This document shows positions 27,953 to 37,417 of a DNA stretch of 64,000 bases, one piece after another. Every line of letters starts with the position of its first letter. Positions within the stretch are counted from its first letter, which is position 1. The notes under the pieces were generated by a model. The model saw nothing but the letters and a program-made list of their open reading frames with translations. It was not told where the DNA came from and did not search any database. The position numbers and the translations under genes are program-made. Source of the DNA: Paracoccaceae bacterium (lineage in GTDB: Bacteria > Pseudomonadota > Alphaproteobacteria > Rhodobacterales > Rhodobacteraceae); assembly GCA_024742405.1 (NCBI GenBank), contig JANSYP010000001.1, positions 1,488,001-1,552,000 of the forward strand, read 5' to 3'.

Positions 27953-28666
27953 ATGAGTAAACCCCACATTACGTCGGCCTATGATCGCGATCTGGAAGCT
28001 GTCCAGGCCCATCTGATGAAGATGGGCGGGCTGGTCGAGGCCGCGATCATCGATGCCGCAAATTCGCTTGAGACGCGGGATGAAGACCTTGCCGAACAGG
28101 TGCGCCGCAACGACCGTCAGATCGACGAGATGGAAACCCGCGTCAACGAAGAGGCCGCGCGCCTCATCGCGCTGCGTGCGCCCACGGCCGTGGATCTGCG
28201 CACGGTGCTGACGGTGATGAAGATCTCTAACAACCTCGAGAGGGTCGGGGACTATGCCAAGAACATGGCCAAGCGGACCAGCGTCCTGGTGCATATGACG
28301 CCGATCGAGGGATCGGCTAGCGACATCCGGCGCATGGCGAAATCGGTCGAGCTGATGCTCAAGGACGCGCTCGATGCCTATATCCAGCGCGACGGCGCTC
28401 TGGCTGAGGATGTGCGCCTCCGCGACCGCGAGGTCGACCAGATGTACAACGCGCTCTTCCGGCAGTTCCTGACCTACATGATGGAAGATCCCCGCCACAT
28501 CACCGGCTGCATGCATCTGCATTTCATCGCCAAGAATATCGAGCGTATGGGCGATCACGTGACATCGATCGCCGAACAGGTGATCTACCTCGTGACCGGC
28601 GAGATGCCGGATGATGCCCGACCCAAGGGCGACAAGACACCCTACATGGCAGAACCAAGAGGTTGA
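27953..28666 (+). CDS. phoU: Phosphate signalling regulator PhoU
   Basis: A 237-aa all-helical protein made of two PhoU repeats (residues ~10-110 and ~115-215). The metal-binding E/D-x-x-x-D patterns are visible in RRNDRQIDEMETRVNEE and RLRDREVDQMYNALF. It dampens Pho signalling at high phosphate by linking PstB to PhoR. Gaps to pstB and phoB are 14 and 3 bp, so it is co-transcribed. Confidence 0.95.
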   Translation: MSKPHITSAYDRDLEAVQAHLMKMGGLVEAAIIDAANSLETRDEDLAEQVRRNDRQIDEMETRVNEEAARLIALRAPTAVDLRTVLTVMKISNNLERVGDYAKNMAKRTSVLVHMTPIEGSASDIRRMAKSVELMLKDALDAYIQRDGALAEDVRLRDREVDQMYNALFRQFLTYMMEDPRHITGCMHLHFIAKNIERMGDHVTSIAEQVIYLVTGEMPDDARPKGDKTPYMAEPRG

Positions 28667-28669
28667 CCC

Positions 28670-29359
28670 ATGGCCCCGCCGCAACCCACCGTCCTGATCG
28701 TCGAAGACGAACCCGCGCAACGCGAAGTGCTCGCCTATAATCTGGAGGCCGAGGGCTACCGCGTCACACGGGCCGAAAACGGCGAGGAGGCGCTCATCCT
28801 CGTCGACGAGGACACCCCCGACCTGATCGTGCTGGACTGGATGCTGCCCAGCGTATCGGGCATCGAGATCTGCCGTCAGCTCAAGACGCGGTCCGAGACG
28901 CGCGGGTTGCCGATCATCATGCTGTCTGCCCGCTCTGAGGAAGTCGACCGTGTGCGCGGGCTGGAGACCGGCGCGGACGACTATGTCATCAAGCCCTATT
29001 CGGTGGTTGAACTGATGGCCCGGGTGCGCCTGCAGCTGCGCCGGACGCGGCCCTCGACCGTAGGCGAGCGGCTGGAGTTCGACGACATCGTGCTCGACAG
29101 CGAAAGCCACAAGGTGTTTCGCGGCGACGCGCTGGTCAAGCTCGGCCCGACCGAGTTCCGCCTCCTGAGCACCTTCATGGAAAAACCCGGACGTGTCTGG
29201 AGCCGCGAGCAGTTGCTCGATCGCGTCTGGGGCCGCGATATCTATGTCGATACCCGCACCGTCGATGTCCATATCGGGCGGCTGCGCAAGGCGCTTTGCG
29301 CCCATGGCGGCGAGGATCCGGTTCGCACGGTGCGCGGCGCAGGGTACGCTCTGGGATAA
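28670..29359 (+). CDS. phoB: Phosphate regulon response regulator PhoB
   Basis: A 229-aa OmpR-family regulator. Receiver domain residues 5-120 with the acidic pair EDE, the phospho-acceptor Asp in LIVLDWMLP and the Lys in VIKPYSVVEL. The C-terminal winged helix (about 135-228) includes LGPTEFRLLSTFMEKPGRVW and VDVHIGRLRKAL. It would bind the Pho box upstream of pstS. It is last in the pst operon; no strong terminator is seen in the 171 bp before the next gene. Confidence 0.96.
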   Translation: MAPPQPTVLIVEDEPAQREVLAYNLEAEGYRVTRAENGEEALILVDEDTPDLIVLDWMLPSVSGIEICRQLKTRSETRGLPIIMLSARSEEVDRVRGLETGADDYVIKPYSVVELMARVRLQLRRTRPSTVGERLEFDDIVLDSESHKVFRGDALVKLGPTEFRLLSTFMEKPGRVWSREQLLDRVWGRDIYVDTRTVDVHIGRLRKALCAHGGEDPVRTVRGAGYALG

Positions 29360-29530
29360 TCGGCGCGATGCCGCAGGACGCATCGGACCGGCGGGGCAGG
29401 GTCGAAGAACCCGCGGTTTCGCCAATACTCTCTGACGGCCGGTACGTTGGCTTGGTGATCTGATCGGCGTCAAGGTGCCGGCACGCTCCTGTCGCTTATT
29501 CATCTCCAAACAATTGTTCTGGGGGGCGCG

Positions 29531-30277
29531 ATGGTTGCCGAGAAAACAGGCCGGGTCGTCTGGCATGACCTGTTCAGCGATGATCCGGAGTTGTCCAAGA
29601 CCTTCTACGGGCGCATGGCCGGTTGGCGGTTCCTCACCGAGCATGCGACCGACTTTGCCTGGGGGGGCGGCGCGCAGGACTTCGTCCTTGCATTGTCCGA
29701 GGGAGAGGCAGGAGCCGGGATCATCGCACGCCCGCCGATAGGCGTTACCGGCTGGCTGCCCTATGTGGAGGTCACCGACGTGGACGCCGCAGCAGGACAG
29801 GCCACGGAGCTTGGTGGAACGGTCGCCAGACCGCCTTTCGAGGTGCCCGGCGTTGGCCGCAACTGCCTGTTGCGCGATCCGCGCGGCGCCTATGTCGGCA
29901 TCTCCCTGTCGCGCCACGCCTATCCGGTGCCCAGGGCGCAGTTCGGTGTCGAAAGGTACCTGGCCGACCCGGCGGACTTTCCCACGACCTTCTACCGCAA
30001 TCTGTTCGGCTGGGACGTGGGCCCGGCAGAGAAGGGCTCGACCGCCAGCCGGGTGATCACGCGGTCCGACGACCTCGTCGCGCTCTTGGAGGCAGAGGCC
30101 GCGGCTGCGGACCCTTGCTGGGTGCCGTGCATCCGCGTCGCACATCCTGCGGAGGCTCTCGCGGCGATCCGGGTGCTCAAGGGCACTGTGTTCGGTCCGA
30201 ACCCGCCCGGTTCGAACGAAGACGCCGTACTCGTGCGCGATGCGACCGGCGCGCTGATCTGTGTCGTTGCCCGCTGA
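29531..30277 (+). CDS. Two-domain VOC (glyoxalase-fold) family protein
   Basis: A 248-aa soluble protein made of two beta-alpha-beta-beta-beta modules (residues ~5-125 and ~135-247). Each module opens with a similar pattern (WHDLFSDDPELSKTFYGRM, then VERYLADPADFPTTFYRNL) and ends with a strand such as CLLRDPRGAYVGIS or VLVRDATGALICVV. This layout matches the VOC superfamily proteins often annotated glyoxalase/bleomycin resistance. Metal-binding residues could not be assigned with certainty, so the activity is open. It stands alone, convergent with tamB. Confidence 0.85.
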   Translation: MVAEKTGRVVWHDLFSDDPELSKTFYGRMAGWRFLTEHATDFAWGGGAQDFVLALSEGEAGAGIIARPPIGVTGWLPYVEVTDVDAAAGQATELGGTVARPPFEVPGVGRNCLLRDPRGAYVGISLSRHAYPVPRAQFGVERYLADPADFPTTFYRNLFGWDVGPAEKGSTASRVITRSDDLVALLEAEAAAADPCWVPCIRVAHPAEALAAIRVLKGTVFGPNPPGSNEDAVLVRDATGALICVVAR

Positions 30278-30312
30278 CACCGCTGCGCGCTGTATCGCTC
30301 GATGAGCGCGCC

Positions 30313-33300
30313 TTAGAAATCCCGTTCGAACGCGAACCCGACAGAGCTGTCACCCTCGCTGTCGACCGCGGTGCGCCCTTTGAAGGTGGAGTTGAAATCG
30401 TAGTTCAGCTCAATCTCGCTGGTCCCGCTCGCCCCAACGGTCACGTCGGTATAGAGCCGCTCGGAGAGGTATTTACCGGCGGACACCTCGGTCTCGCCAT
30501 CGTCATCCGTTGTCACACCGAGACTGTCCACACCGATGCTTTGCTGCAGACGGCTCAGCACACCGGGCCCGCCATTGCCGGTGAGCCGGTTGACCGATGC
30601 CAGAAGCTGCGCGACCTCCAGCGGGGTCAGTTCATTGATCGGCTTGCCAAAGAAGAGCTGCGCGAGCACCTCGTCTTCGGGCAGTTGCGGCTGTGAGCGG
30701 AACGAGAGCTGCGGTGCCGTGACCGGTCCCTGGATTTCAATGAAGGCGCGGACGCTGCCATTGTTGGAAAACGCCACCATGTCGAGATCGGGTACGAGGT
30801 TGCCCTGCAGATTGATCTCGGCCTTCTCGAACTCCAGTCGCTGACCCAGCAGTGCCATCTGACCCCGCAGCAGGCGAATGCCGCCGCCGGGGATCGGGGC
30901 CGCTGTCGTACCGCCGACGGTAATCCCGCCGCCCATTTCGACGTCGAGCCCGCGGCCGCGGACAAAGACCTGCCGGGGAGCGGCGATGGTGATATCCAGA
31001 TCGTAAACTGGTCCAGCGGCGCCGCGGTCGGTCTCGTCAGGGGGATCCACCTGAATTCCCGCCCTGCGCCGGGTTTCGAGACTGGTCGGAGGCTCGTCGG
31101 TATGGGTGATGTCCGGCACAGCGCCGGGACCGCCGAGACCGGACGGAATTCTGATCTCCGCGCGATCGATCACGACGCCGGCCGTGACCGCCGCGCCGCC
31201 AAGGAGGGGCCCCTGTATCGACGCATTGCCGGACATGTTCACTTCGTACAGCGTGGGATCGATCACGGTCAGTTCCTGCAACGCGACGGTGATCCCGGCG
31301 TCGAATGGCGCCGTGAGCGCGACCGGCCCGCTGACGGTGATGGTGCCGCCGGTGCGCAACTGTCCCGATAGATCGACATTCGCGGTGGAGTTCGCGAGAC
31401 CGACGTTGAGATTGATCCCCTCGACCACCATCCGAGTGCCGGGGTCGGAGGCCCGCGCATCGGCGATGGTGACGGTGCCACGCACGGCCTCGAGCCCTGG
31501 CTGTCCCTGAACAGTAATGTCGAACGCCGCATCTCCGACTAACGTGCGCGGGGCGATGAAGGGCTCGGCGATCAGCAGAGGGACATCGCCGGTGACCGAC
31601 AGGTCGACCGTGCCGTCAGGCCGGATCGCGCCGCCTGAAATGACGGCGGAAATACCGTTCGGTCCGGTCAGGTTCCCGGCGACGTCCCAGGTCTGTTCCT
31701 GACCCTCGATCGCGGCGCGCAGATCGAGGGGGCCGCTGAGCCCTTCGAGCAGGCTCGCAAGGTCGTTCAGTCCGAAGGTCAGGTCGAAGCGGCCCGCGCC
31801 GTCAGTCATGCCACCTTCGGCGTTCAGCGCCACCTGATTGGTCTGCAGGCGCGCGGTCTGGATCTGGATGTCGCCATCGGTCCGGGACGCATCGACCGCG
31901 AGCGTTAGCGCGCCGGCCAGAAGCGCATCGGCCTGCTCGATCCCCACCGATAAGCCCGAGCCGCTGCCGTTCGCGGTCAGGGCGGCATCGCCGCTCACCG
32001 CGTTGTACCGTCCGTTTGCATCCAGACCGATCTGACCGGTCAGGGGCATGCCGACAAGCGGCGCAAAACGCGACAGGCGGCCTGTTTCGATGCGCGCCGA
32101 CCCGCTGGCGTCGATCTCACCGGCCATGAGCTTGTCGACCTGAGCGGTGCCGACGACCGTCGCCTCGTTCGACACCAGATTCACATTCGCGTTCCAGAGG
32201 TCGTCCTCGCCCTCCAGATCGGCCTTGAGCGAAACCGGGCCCGAAAGCGACGGGATCTCCAGCAAGGCAAGCTCGGGCAATTCGGCATCAAAACTCATGG
32301 TGCCGCCATCGCCTTCGATCTGGCCGCCGCCGGTGACATTGATGGCTGTGCCTCGGAGGAAGAGGCGATCCACGGAAATGGTATCGCCGTCGCGCGCCGC
32401 CGTCACGGCGAGCGAGAGCGGACTGGACATCAGCGCATCGGCCTGCGGTTGACCGATGGACAGTCCCATACCGATCCCATCGGCGGTCAGGGCGCCGTTG
32501 CCGCTGGCCACATCGTAGCTGCCGCTGGCATCGAGCGTGACGCGCCCGGTCAGGGGCATGTCGACCAGCGGTGCGATGCGGGCGAGGTCTCCGGTGTCGA
32601 TTTCGGCGTCCGCGGTGACCGAGATATCGCCACCGAACAGGTTTTCGATGGTGCCCTGGCCGGTGACGCTTGCATCGTCGGAGGCAACGTCCAGCGACGC
32701 GTCCCAGACATCGTCCATGCCGTTCAGCTCAGCGCTCAACGTCACGGGCCCGGAGAGCTGCGCCACCTCCAGCACCGACAGATCGGCAATCTCCGCGTTC
32801 ACCTGCATGTCACCGCTGTCGCTGGCCAGACGTCCGCCGCCCGAGAGGGTCAGCGCGTCATTGCTCAGAGCCAACCGCTCGACGGTGATCCCTTCGGCGC
32901 CACGCGCCGCCGTCACGCCTAGGGTGAGCGGACCGGCCAGGAGGGCATCCGCTTCTGGCTGCCCGATCCCGAGGCCCTGGCCCGTGCCGTCCACCGTGAC
33001 GTCGAAAGCGCCGGTCTGCACCACATAGTTGCCGCTGAGCGATGTCACGACGCTGCCTGTCAACGGCGTGGCCGCAAGGGTCGCGAAACGCGACAGCGGG
33101 CCGCTGGTCAGGTTGGCATCCAGCGCCACTTCCGGCGCGGCCTCTTCGGCCAGCCCGGTGACCTGCGCGCCGCCGGTCACTTGTACCTGGTCCGAGCGCA
33201 GATCCAGATCACGCACATTCAACCGTCCCTCGGATGCCCAGTCGACCTGGGCGGTCAGGGTCGCACTGTCACCGGCCGCCTCGAATAGCTTGGGATCGGT

Positions 33301-34668
33301 GACAGAAAGGCCACTCAGATCGGCGTCGATCTCTGCCGAGGCCGACGCGATCCCGTTGCCTTCGGTCAGCACGATCGTACCGTCCGCGCGCAGCTCCATC
33401 GCGTCCAGCAATATGCCATCGTCGCGCTGCAGGTTGCGCACGTTCGCACTGACCACCAGCGCGTCGCCCCGGGCGGCATCGAAGGAAATCTCGATATCGG
33501 CGCGATCGATCAGGGTGGCGGGGCCGGGCAGGGGGAGCACCACCGGCAGCTTCAGCGGCGTTGCAATGGTGCCGCTGACATCGATCAGGCGCGGCGCGAA
33601 ATCGGCTGTCAGGTCGAAGGAACCTGTCAGGTCCAGTGCGGCGGCGGTCAGGTTCAGCGTTTCTACAGAAATCCCGACATCGGGCGTCCGGGTGGCGCGC
33701 AGATCGAAGGCAACGCTATCGCCGAAAAACGGCTTGTATTCGGGGATGAAGAGCGCGGTCACGTCTCCGCCGAGCTGGGCATCAATCACTTGCTGGGTGA
33801 CGGGGGCGGCAGTGGCATCGGTCGTGGGCGCCGGGCTCTCGGTCAGACGCACCGTACCGGCCAGCCGTTGCACCTCCGCGGTGCTCAGCGCCAGCGTCGC
33901 CTCGAAATCGCTGATCGGGTCCTCGCCGGAAACGCTCAGCGCGAGCGATGGCGTTTCGGGGATCCGGGCCAGCGTCGCGATCAGGCCTCCTTCGGCCTCA
34001 CGAACATCAAGATAGGCTCTCAACACTTTGGTTGTATTTGAAAAACCGGCTTGCAGGTCGAAACGCCCCTCGGTCCCGTCGAGCCGCACCAGCTGCAGGG
34101 TCAGATCGGCCTCACCGTCGGCCATCTGCGCCGAGCCGTCGACCGACAGATCCGCCGCCTGTCCGATGAGAGGTTCGCCAAGCCGGACCGCACCGATGGC
34201 CACCTCTTGGATCTCGACGGAGACGGGCAGCTCGGGCAGGGCAAACCCGCCCGGAGCTTCTTCGGGTTCGGCCTCCGGGTCCACGGCTTCGGGGCTCGGC
34301 AACGCGGTCGGGGCGGGCAAGGGCGCCCGGGCGACGACGATCTCGCCGATGGTCAGGGAATTCACATCCAGCTGCCGCCGGAACACCGCAAGCCGCCGCC
34401 AGTTCAGCGCAACGTCGCGAATGGTCAGCCAGACCCCGTCACTGTCCGCCACGGTAATCTCGGCGATACGCGGCTCGCCGCTCAGCGGCCCCGCCAATCC
34501 GCGGATCTGCACGTCGCGCCCCTCACCGCCGAGCGCACTCTGGATGATACGTTCCAGAAACCCCGGATCGTTCTCTGCCGTGTCTTGTGCCAGGCCCGCG
34601 GGCGCTGCCGCGAGCAGGAGTGCCACGCCGAAGGCATAGGGCAGGGCGCGTGCGGGCCGCATCGTCAA
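30313..34668 (-). CDS. tamB: Translocation and assembly module subunit TamB
   Basis: A 1451-aa inner-membrane-anchored protein that spans the periplasm and works with TamA in outer-membrane protein or lipid transport. The N-terminal signal anchor is residues ~8-27 (LPYAFGVALLLAAAPAGLA). The body is a long beta-rich taco-like fold, including three tandem units with a 170-aa period. The C-terminal DUF490/TamB domain contains LPEDEVLAQLFFGKPINELT and ends in the aromatic GFAFERDF, as required for contact with TamA. Its ATG overlaps the tamA stop (ATGA). Confidence 0.93.
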   Translation of the reverse strand: MTMRPARALPYAFGVALLLAAAPAGLAQDTAENDPGFLERIIQSALGGEGRDVQIRGLAGPLSGEPRIAEITVADSDGVWLTIRDVALNWRRLAVFRRQLDVNSLTIGEIVVARAPLPAPTALPSPEAVDPEAEPEEAPGGFALPELPVSVEIQEVAIGAVRLGEPLIGQAADLSVDGSAQMADGEADLTLQLVRLDGTEGRFDLQAGFSNTTKVLRAYLDVREAEGGLIATLARIPETPSLALSVSGEDPISDFEATLALSTAEVQRLAGTVRLTESPAPTTDATAAPVTQQVIDAQLGGDVTALFIPEYKPFFGDSVAFDLRATRTPDVGISVETLNLTAAALDLTGSFDLTADFAPRLIDVSGTIATPLKLPVVLPLPGPATLIDRADIEISFDAARGDALVVSANVRNLQRDDGILLDAMELRADGTIVLTEGNGIASASAEIDADLSGLSVTDPKLFEAAGDSATLTAQVDWASEGRLNVRDLDLRSDQVQVTGGAQVTGLAEEAAPEVALDANLTSGPLSRFATLAATPLTGSVVTSLSGNYVVQTGAFDVTVDGTGQGLGIGQPEADALLAGPLTLGVTAARGAEGITVERLALSNDALTLSGGGRLASDSGDMQVNAEIADLSVLEVAQLSGPVTLSAELNGMDDVWDASLDVASDDASVTGQGTIENLFGGDISVTADAEIDTGDLARIAPLVDMPLTGRVTLDASGSYDVASGNGALTADGIGMGLSIGQPQADALMSSPLSLAVTAARDGDTISVDRLFLRGTAINVTGGGQIEGDGGTMSFDAELPELALLEIPSLSGPVSLKADLEGEDDLWNANVNLVSNEATVVGTAQVDKLMAGEIDASGSARIETGRLSRFAPLVGMPLTGQIGLDANGRYNAVSGDAALTANGSGSGLSVGIEQADALLAGALTLAVDASRTDGDIQIQTARLQTNQVALNAEGGMTDGAGRFDLTFGLNDLASLLEGLSGPLDLRAAIEGQEQTWDVAGNLTGPNGISAVISGGAIRPDGTVDLSVTGDVPLLIAEPFIAPRTLVGDAAFDITVQGQPGLEAVRGTVTIADARASDPGTRMVVEGINLNVGLANSTANVDLSGQLRTGGTITVSGPVALTAPFDAGITVALQELTVIDPTLYEVNMSGNASIQGPLLGGAAVTAGVVIDRAEIRIPSGLGGPGAVPDITHTDEPPTSLETRRRAGIQVDPPDETDRGAAGPVYDLDITIAAPRQVFVRGRGLDVEMGGGITVGGTTAAPIPGGGIRLLRGQMALLGQRLEFEKAEINLQGNLVPDLDMVAFSNNGSVRAFIEIQGPVTAPQLSFRSQPQLPEDEVLAQLFFGKPINELTPLEVAQLLASVNRLTGNGGPGVLSRLQQSIGVDSLGVTTDDDGETEVSAGKYLSERLYTDVTVGASGTSEIELNYDFNSTFKGRTAVDSEGDSSVGFAFERDF
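31650..33070 (-). repeat. Tandem 510-bp coding repeats inside tamB
   Basis: Three successive units in the TamB body begin near 33068, 32558 and 32048. They share motifs such as PLTG, GLxIGQPxADAL and LSGP. The anchor codons for the Ala-Asp pair fall at 32945, 32435 and 31925, an exact 510-bp spacing (170 aa). The third copy diverges towards its end. They are diverged at the DNA level, so this is old duplication of a structural unit rather than a recent repeat. Confidence 0.72.
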
Positions 34669-36530
34669 AACGCCTGCCCGATGCCGATATAGAGCTCGAC
34701 CGACTCGTAGGGATCGGACGTGTCTCCGGACACCGGTGTGGCGAGGTCCAGTCGCACCGGACCGATCGGCGTGGCGTAACGCACGCCGATACCCGCACCC
34801 GACTGGGAACTGCCATCCTCGCCCGGGGCGCTGTCCGCGCCGACAAACCCGTAATCGTAGAACGCCACCAGCCCGAGAGACTTGGTGACCCTGCCGCGTA
34901 TTTCGCCGGACAGACCCAGAAAACTGCGGCCGCCCGACTGGCCGAACTCGCCGATCTGGACACCGAGCGACTGGTAGGGCTGCCCGCGCACCGTGTTGCC
35001 TCCGCCGGAGTAAAACAGAAAGCTCGGCGGTGTCTGGTCGATGTCGGAGCCGACAATGCTGCCGATCTGGGTCCGCCCGGCCAGCACCAGTCGACGTTCC
35101 GCTCCAAAGCCCAGATAGCCACGTGCGTCCACTGTGACGCGTGCTCCCGACTGAGACCCGCTGATCCCAAGATACGGTATCAGGCCCGTATTGACAAAGT
35201 AGCCGCCCGTGGGATCGCCGCGGTCATTGCGCATGTCCAGTTCGAGCCGCGAGGGCAGGATGATATGATTGAAATCGCGCGCAGTTTCCGGCTCTCCCGT
35301 TTCGATCGCATCGATCTGCGTGAACACGTCCTCGGCCTCGGAGTAGCGGAACCCAAGCGCCGTCTCACCGTAGATACGGTCACTGAAGTGCCGACTGATC
35401 CCAGCTGCGACTGCGATGCTGGTCTCGGTATAATCGTCCTCGTCGGGACGCTCGGCGAGGAAATAGGCAAAGACGTTGTTGTCGGGGCCGAAGGTGCCCG
35501 GGCGGGTGAGTCGGCCTTCGGTGCGGTAGGTGGTACCGCGTCCCTGGGTCTCGCCGAGCCCTTCGACATCGACATCCAGGCGAAAGCTCTCGCCGCCCCC
35601 GAAGACGTTGCGGTGCAAAAAGAACCCGCCGACCTCGAACCCGTCGAGGGTCGAGTAATCGGCGCGGACCCCGATACGCCGTTTCTTAGCATCAAGTAGT
35701 GTCAGGTTGTAGTCGAGCGTCCCGTCCGGGTTCGGCAGTTCGGCTTCCTGCAACGACACGGTACGGAAGACGCCGCTGCGGCGCAAGCGGTTGCCGGCAA
35801 CGCGCAGCTCCGCCGGCGAAAAGACCTCGCCGGTGGGAAATCCCATGATCTCCTGCACCCGCCGGTCGCTGACTTCTGATCCCGGTTCGATGCTCACATT
35901 GCCAAATCGCAGCTTGGGACCCGGGTCGAGTTCGATATCGACGTCGAGTTCCGAGACGCGATGATCGGCGACCAGTGTCTGGTTGCGAAACTCTGCCTTG
36001 GCATGGCCTTCCTGGAGCCATTCATTCACGCCTGCATTGGCGGCGGCGCCGACCAAACTGCTCAGGGCGGTCGCGCCCTTGGCAAAGCCATCAACGATCG
36101 GATTTGCAGTGGCGCCCGGGGCGCGGGGTTGGACGCTGGTTTCACCAAAGGTGAAGCGCGGCCCTGGATCAACGGCGATCACAACCGAATTGACGCTGGC
36201 AGGGGGCGCGAAGAGGTCGATCTCGGTGACCTCAACATCATCTACAAGAACGATCACGAACGGGCCGTAAAATCCCTGCTCGTAGAGCGCCGCCACCATT
36301 CGGCCATACTCGGCCCGCGCTGCGGCGAGCAGATCAAGCACATTGTCATCGTCCTCTTCGATTGCCTGCATCGTCAGGGACGCCGCTTCGAGCCGCGGCT
36401 GCAACAGGTTCTTGATCTCGTCAGTGGTGTTCACGACACCGATGCGCACGCTCTCAAGAGACACAGCCGTTGAAGGGAGTATCCCGAGCGCGATCGCAAG
36501 CGTTGCCTGTCTGAAAATCCCTGCCGCCAC
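34665..36530 (-). CDS. tamA: Outer-membrane assembly protein TamA (Omp85 family)
   Basis: A 621-aa outer-membrane protein. Signal peptide ~1-24, then POTRA-type domains (to ~residue 290; VDPGPRFTFGETSV and LDPGPKLRFGNVSIE are typical POTRA strands), then a 16-strand barrel. The conserved loop 6 motif appears as GGGNTVRGQPYQSLG near residue 500, and the protein ends in Phe (IGIGQAF), the BAM recognition signal. The start is a GTG at 36530. Translationally coupled to tamB. Confidence 0.92.
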   Translation of the reverse strand: MAAGIFRQATLAIALGILPSTAVSLESVRIGVVNTTDEIKNLLQPRLEAASLTMQAIEEDDDNVLDLLAAARAEYGRMVAALYEQGFYGPFVIVLVDDVEVTEIDLFAPPASVNSVVIAVDPGPRFTFGETSVQPRAPGATANPIVDGFAKGATALSSLVGAAANAGVNEWLQEGHAKAEFRNQTLVADHRVSELDVDIELDPGPKLRFGNVSIEPGSEVSDRRVQEIMGFPTGEVFSPAELRVAGNRLRRSGVFRTVSLQEAELPNPDGTLDYNLTLLDAKKRRIGVRADYSTLDGFEVGGFFLHRNVFGGGESFRLDVDVEGLGETQGRGTTYRTEGRLTRPGTFGPDNNVFAYFLAERPDEDDYTETSIAVAAGISRHFSDRIYGETALGFRYSEAEDVFTQIDAIETGEPETARDFNHIILPSRLELDMRNDRGDPTGGYFVNTGLIPYLGISGSQSGARVTVDARGYLGFGAERRLVLAGRTQIGSIVGSDIDQTPPSFLFYSGGGNTVRGQPYQSLGVQIGEFGQSGGRSFLGLSGEIRGRVTKSLGLVAFYDYGFVGADSAPGEDGSSQSGAGIGVRYATPIGPVRLDLATPVSGDTSDPYESVELYIGIGQAF

Positions 36531-36982
36531 GTGTTTGCCTTCTTTTTGTGCTTTGTCAGAGAGCTAGCAACAGCGCGGAGTTTGGGCAAAGACTGGTTTG
36601 AACGCACGTTAACTTCCTGAGCGAATGTGCTTTCGGTGCCGCGACATGCATATCGAACCGAGATGGGAAGGGATGGCGCGATCACAATCGATACTGTTCT
36701 GGCTGGTTTTACACAGCATGGGGACTTCGTCTCAGCCCAGATTGGAGTGAGCCCATGTTGCAACCATCTTGAAATGTCACGGGTTATGCAAAGCGAAAGC
36801 GTCACTACGGGGCGCTACGGAAGCAAGGCTGAGCAGACCGGAGACACCAAAAATCGCAGGGCTGGTAAGCCTTGCGGGGGGCGAAAGCGGGCCTTGACGC
36901 TTTGAGCGGCGAAGGTTCGGTGATGGCCCATCACTGCCATTGAGCGTTGTCAGCTTCCTCGCGACATGAGACGCTCACTTAA
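36531..36982. other. Intergenic region without a convincing gene
   Basis: A 452-bp stretch between the divergent tamA and the EF-Tu domain III-like gene. GC is lower than in the flanks. The left part should hold the tamA promoter. Short open frames exist (for example 36627-36905 plus) but lack a ribosome-binding site and protein-like composition. No tRNA or clear terminator was found. Confidence 0.6.
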
Positions 36983-37375
36983 ATGACCGACCTCTATTTG
37001 ACAGAGCCTGATTTCGAGGTTGAGATCACGATCCTAACCGAGGAGCAGAGAGGGCGCAAAACGCCTCCGCACAACTACATTCGCTGGGATTTTGGTTATG
37101 CGGAAGACAATCCACACGAGCCCGAACGCAATCTGGATGCAGAAATTTATATGATCTGGCCCAACTTTCTGGATGACGACGGCACACCCATTGAAAAGGG
37201 CATCCCGTTGATTGGAACATACAAGGCTCGGATGCACATCTTGGTGAAAGAAAAGTTGGATTATCACCGGAAACGGATATCGGTCGGCCTCAAATTTAAC
37301 TGCCACGAAGGAGCCAGGATCGTGGCGAGAGGGGTCGTAACAAAACTTCGAGCCATTTCGCCTGACGGCAGCTAA
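36983..37375 (+). CDS. Stand-alone EF-Tu domain III-like protein
   Basis: A 130-aa soluble protein, lower in GC than its neighbours. The N-terminal block FEVEITILTEEQRGRKTP matches the start of EF-Tu domain III (F-E-x-E-x-x-I-L-x-x-x-x-x-G-R-x-T-P), and the C-terminal block VGLKFNCHEGARIVARGVVTK matches its end (G-L-x-F-x-x-x-E-G-x-R-x-V-x-x-G-V-V-x-K). There is no GTPase domain and no domain II. In EF-Tu this barrel contacts tRNA and EF-Ts. A free-standing copy could bind translation components or be a decoy target, but no function is shown. The ribosome-binding site is weak. Next to an insertion-sequence remnant in a gene-poor scar, so it may be acquired. Confidence 0.68.
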   Translation: MTDLYLTEPDFEVEITILTEEQRGRKTPPHNYIRWDFGYAEDNPHEPERNLDAEIYMIWPNFLDDDGTPIEKGIPLIGTYKARMHILVKEKLDYHRKRISVGLKFNCHEGARIVARGVVTKLRAISPDGS

Positions 37376-37417
37376 GTCCCGCGGAAGGTCCGTTAGCTTT
37401 CTGAGTCTGAGCGTCGG

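Noticed and set aside
27914-30280. A very long open frame (788 codons) antisense to pstB-phoU-phoB and the VOC gene
   Set aside because: It mirrors well-identified genes in a high-GC genome where antisense frames stay open by codon bias; its translation is His/Arg/Gly-rich with no recognisable domain.
36627-36905. A 92-codon plus-strand frame upstream of the EF-Tu domain III-like gene
   Set aside because: No ribosome-binding site, no protein-like pattern and an unusual composition.
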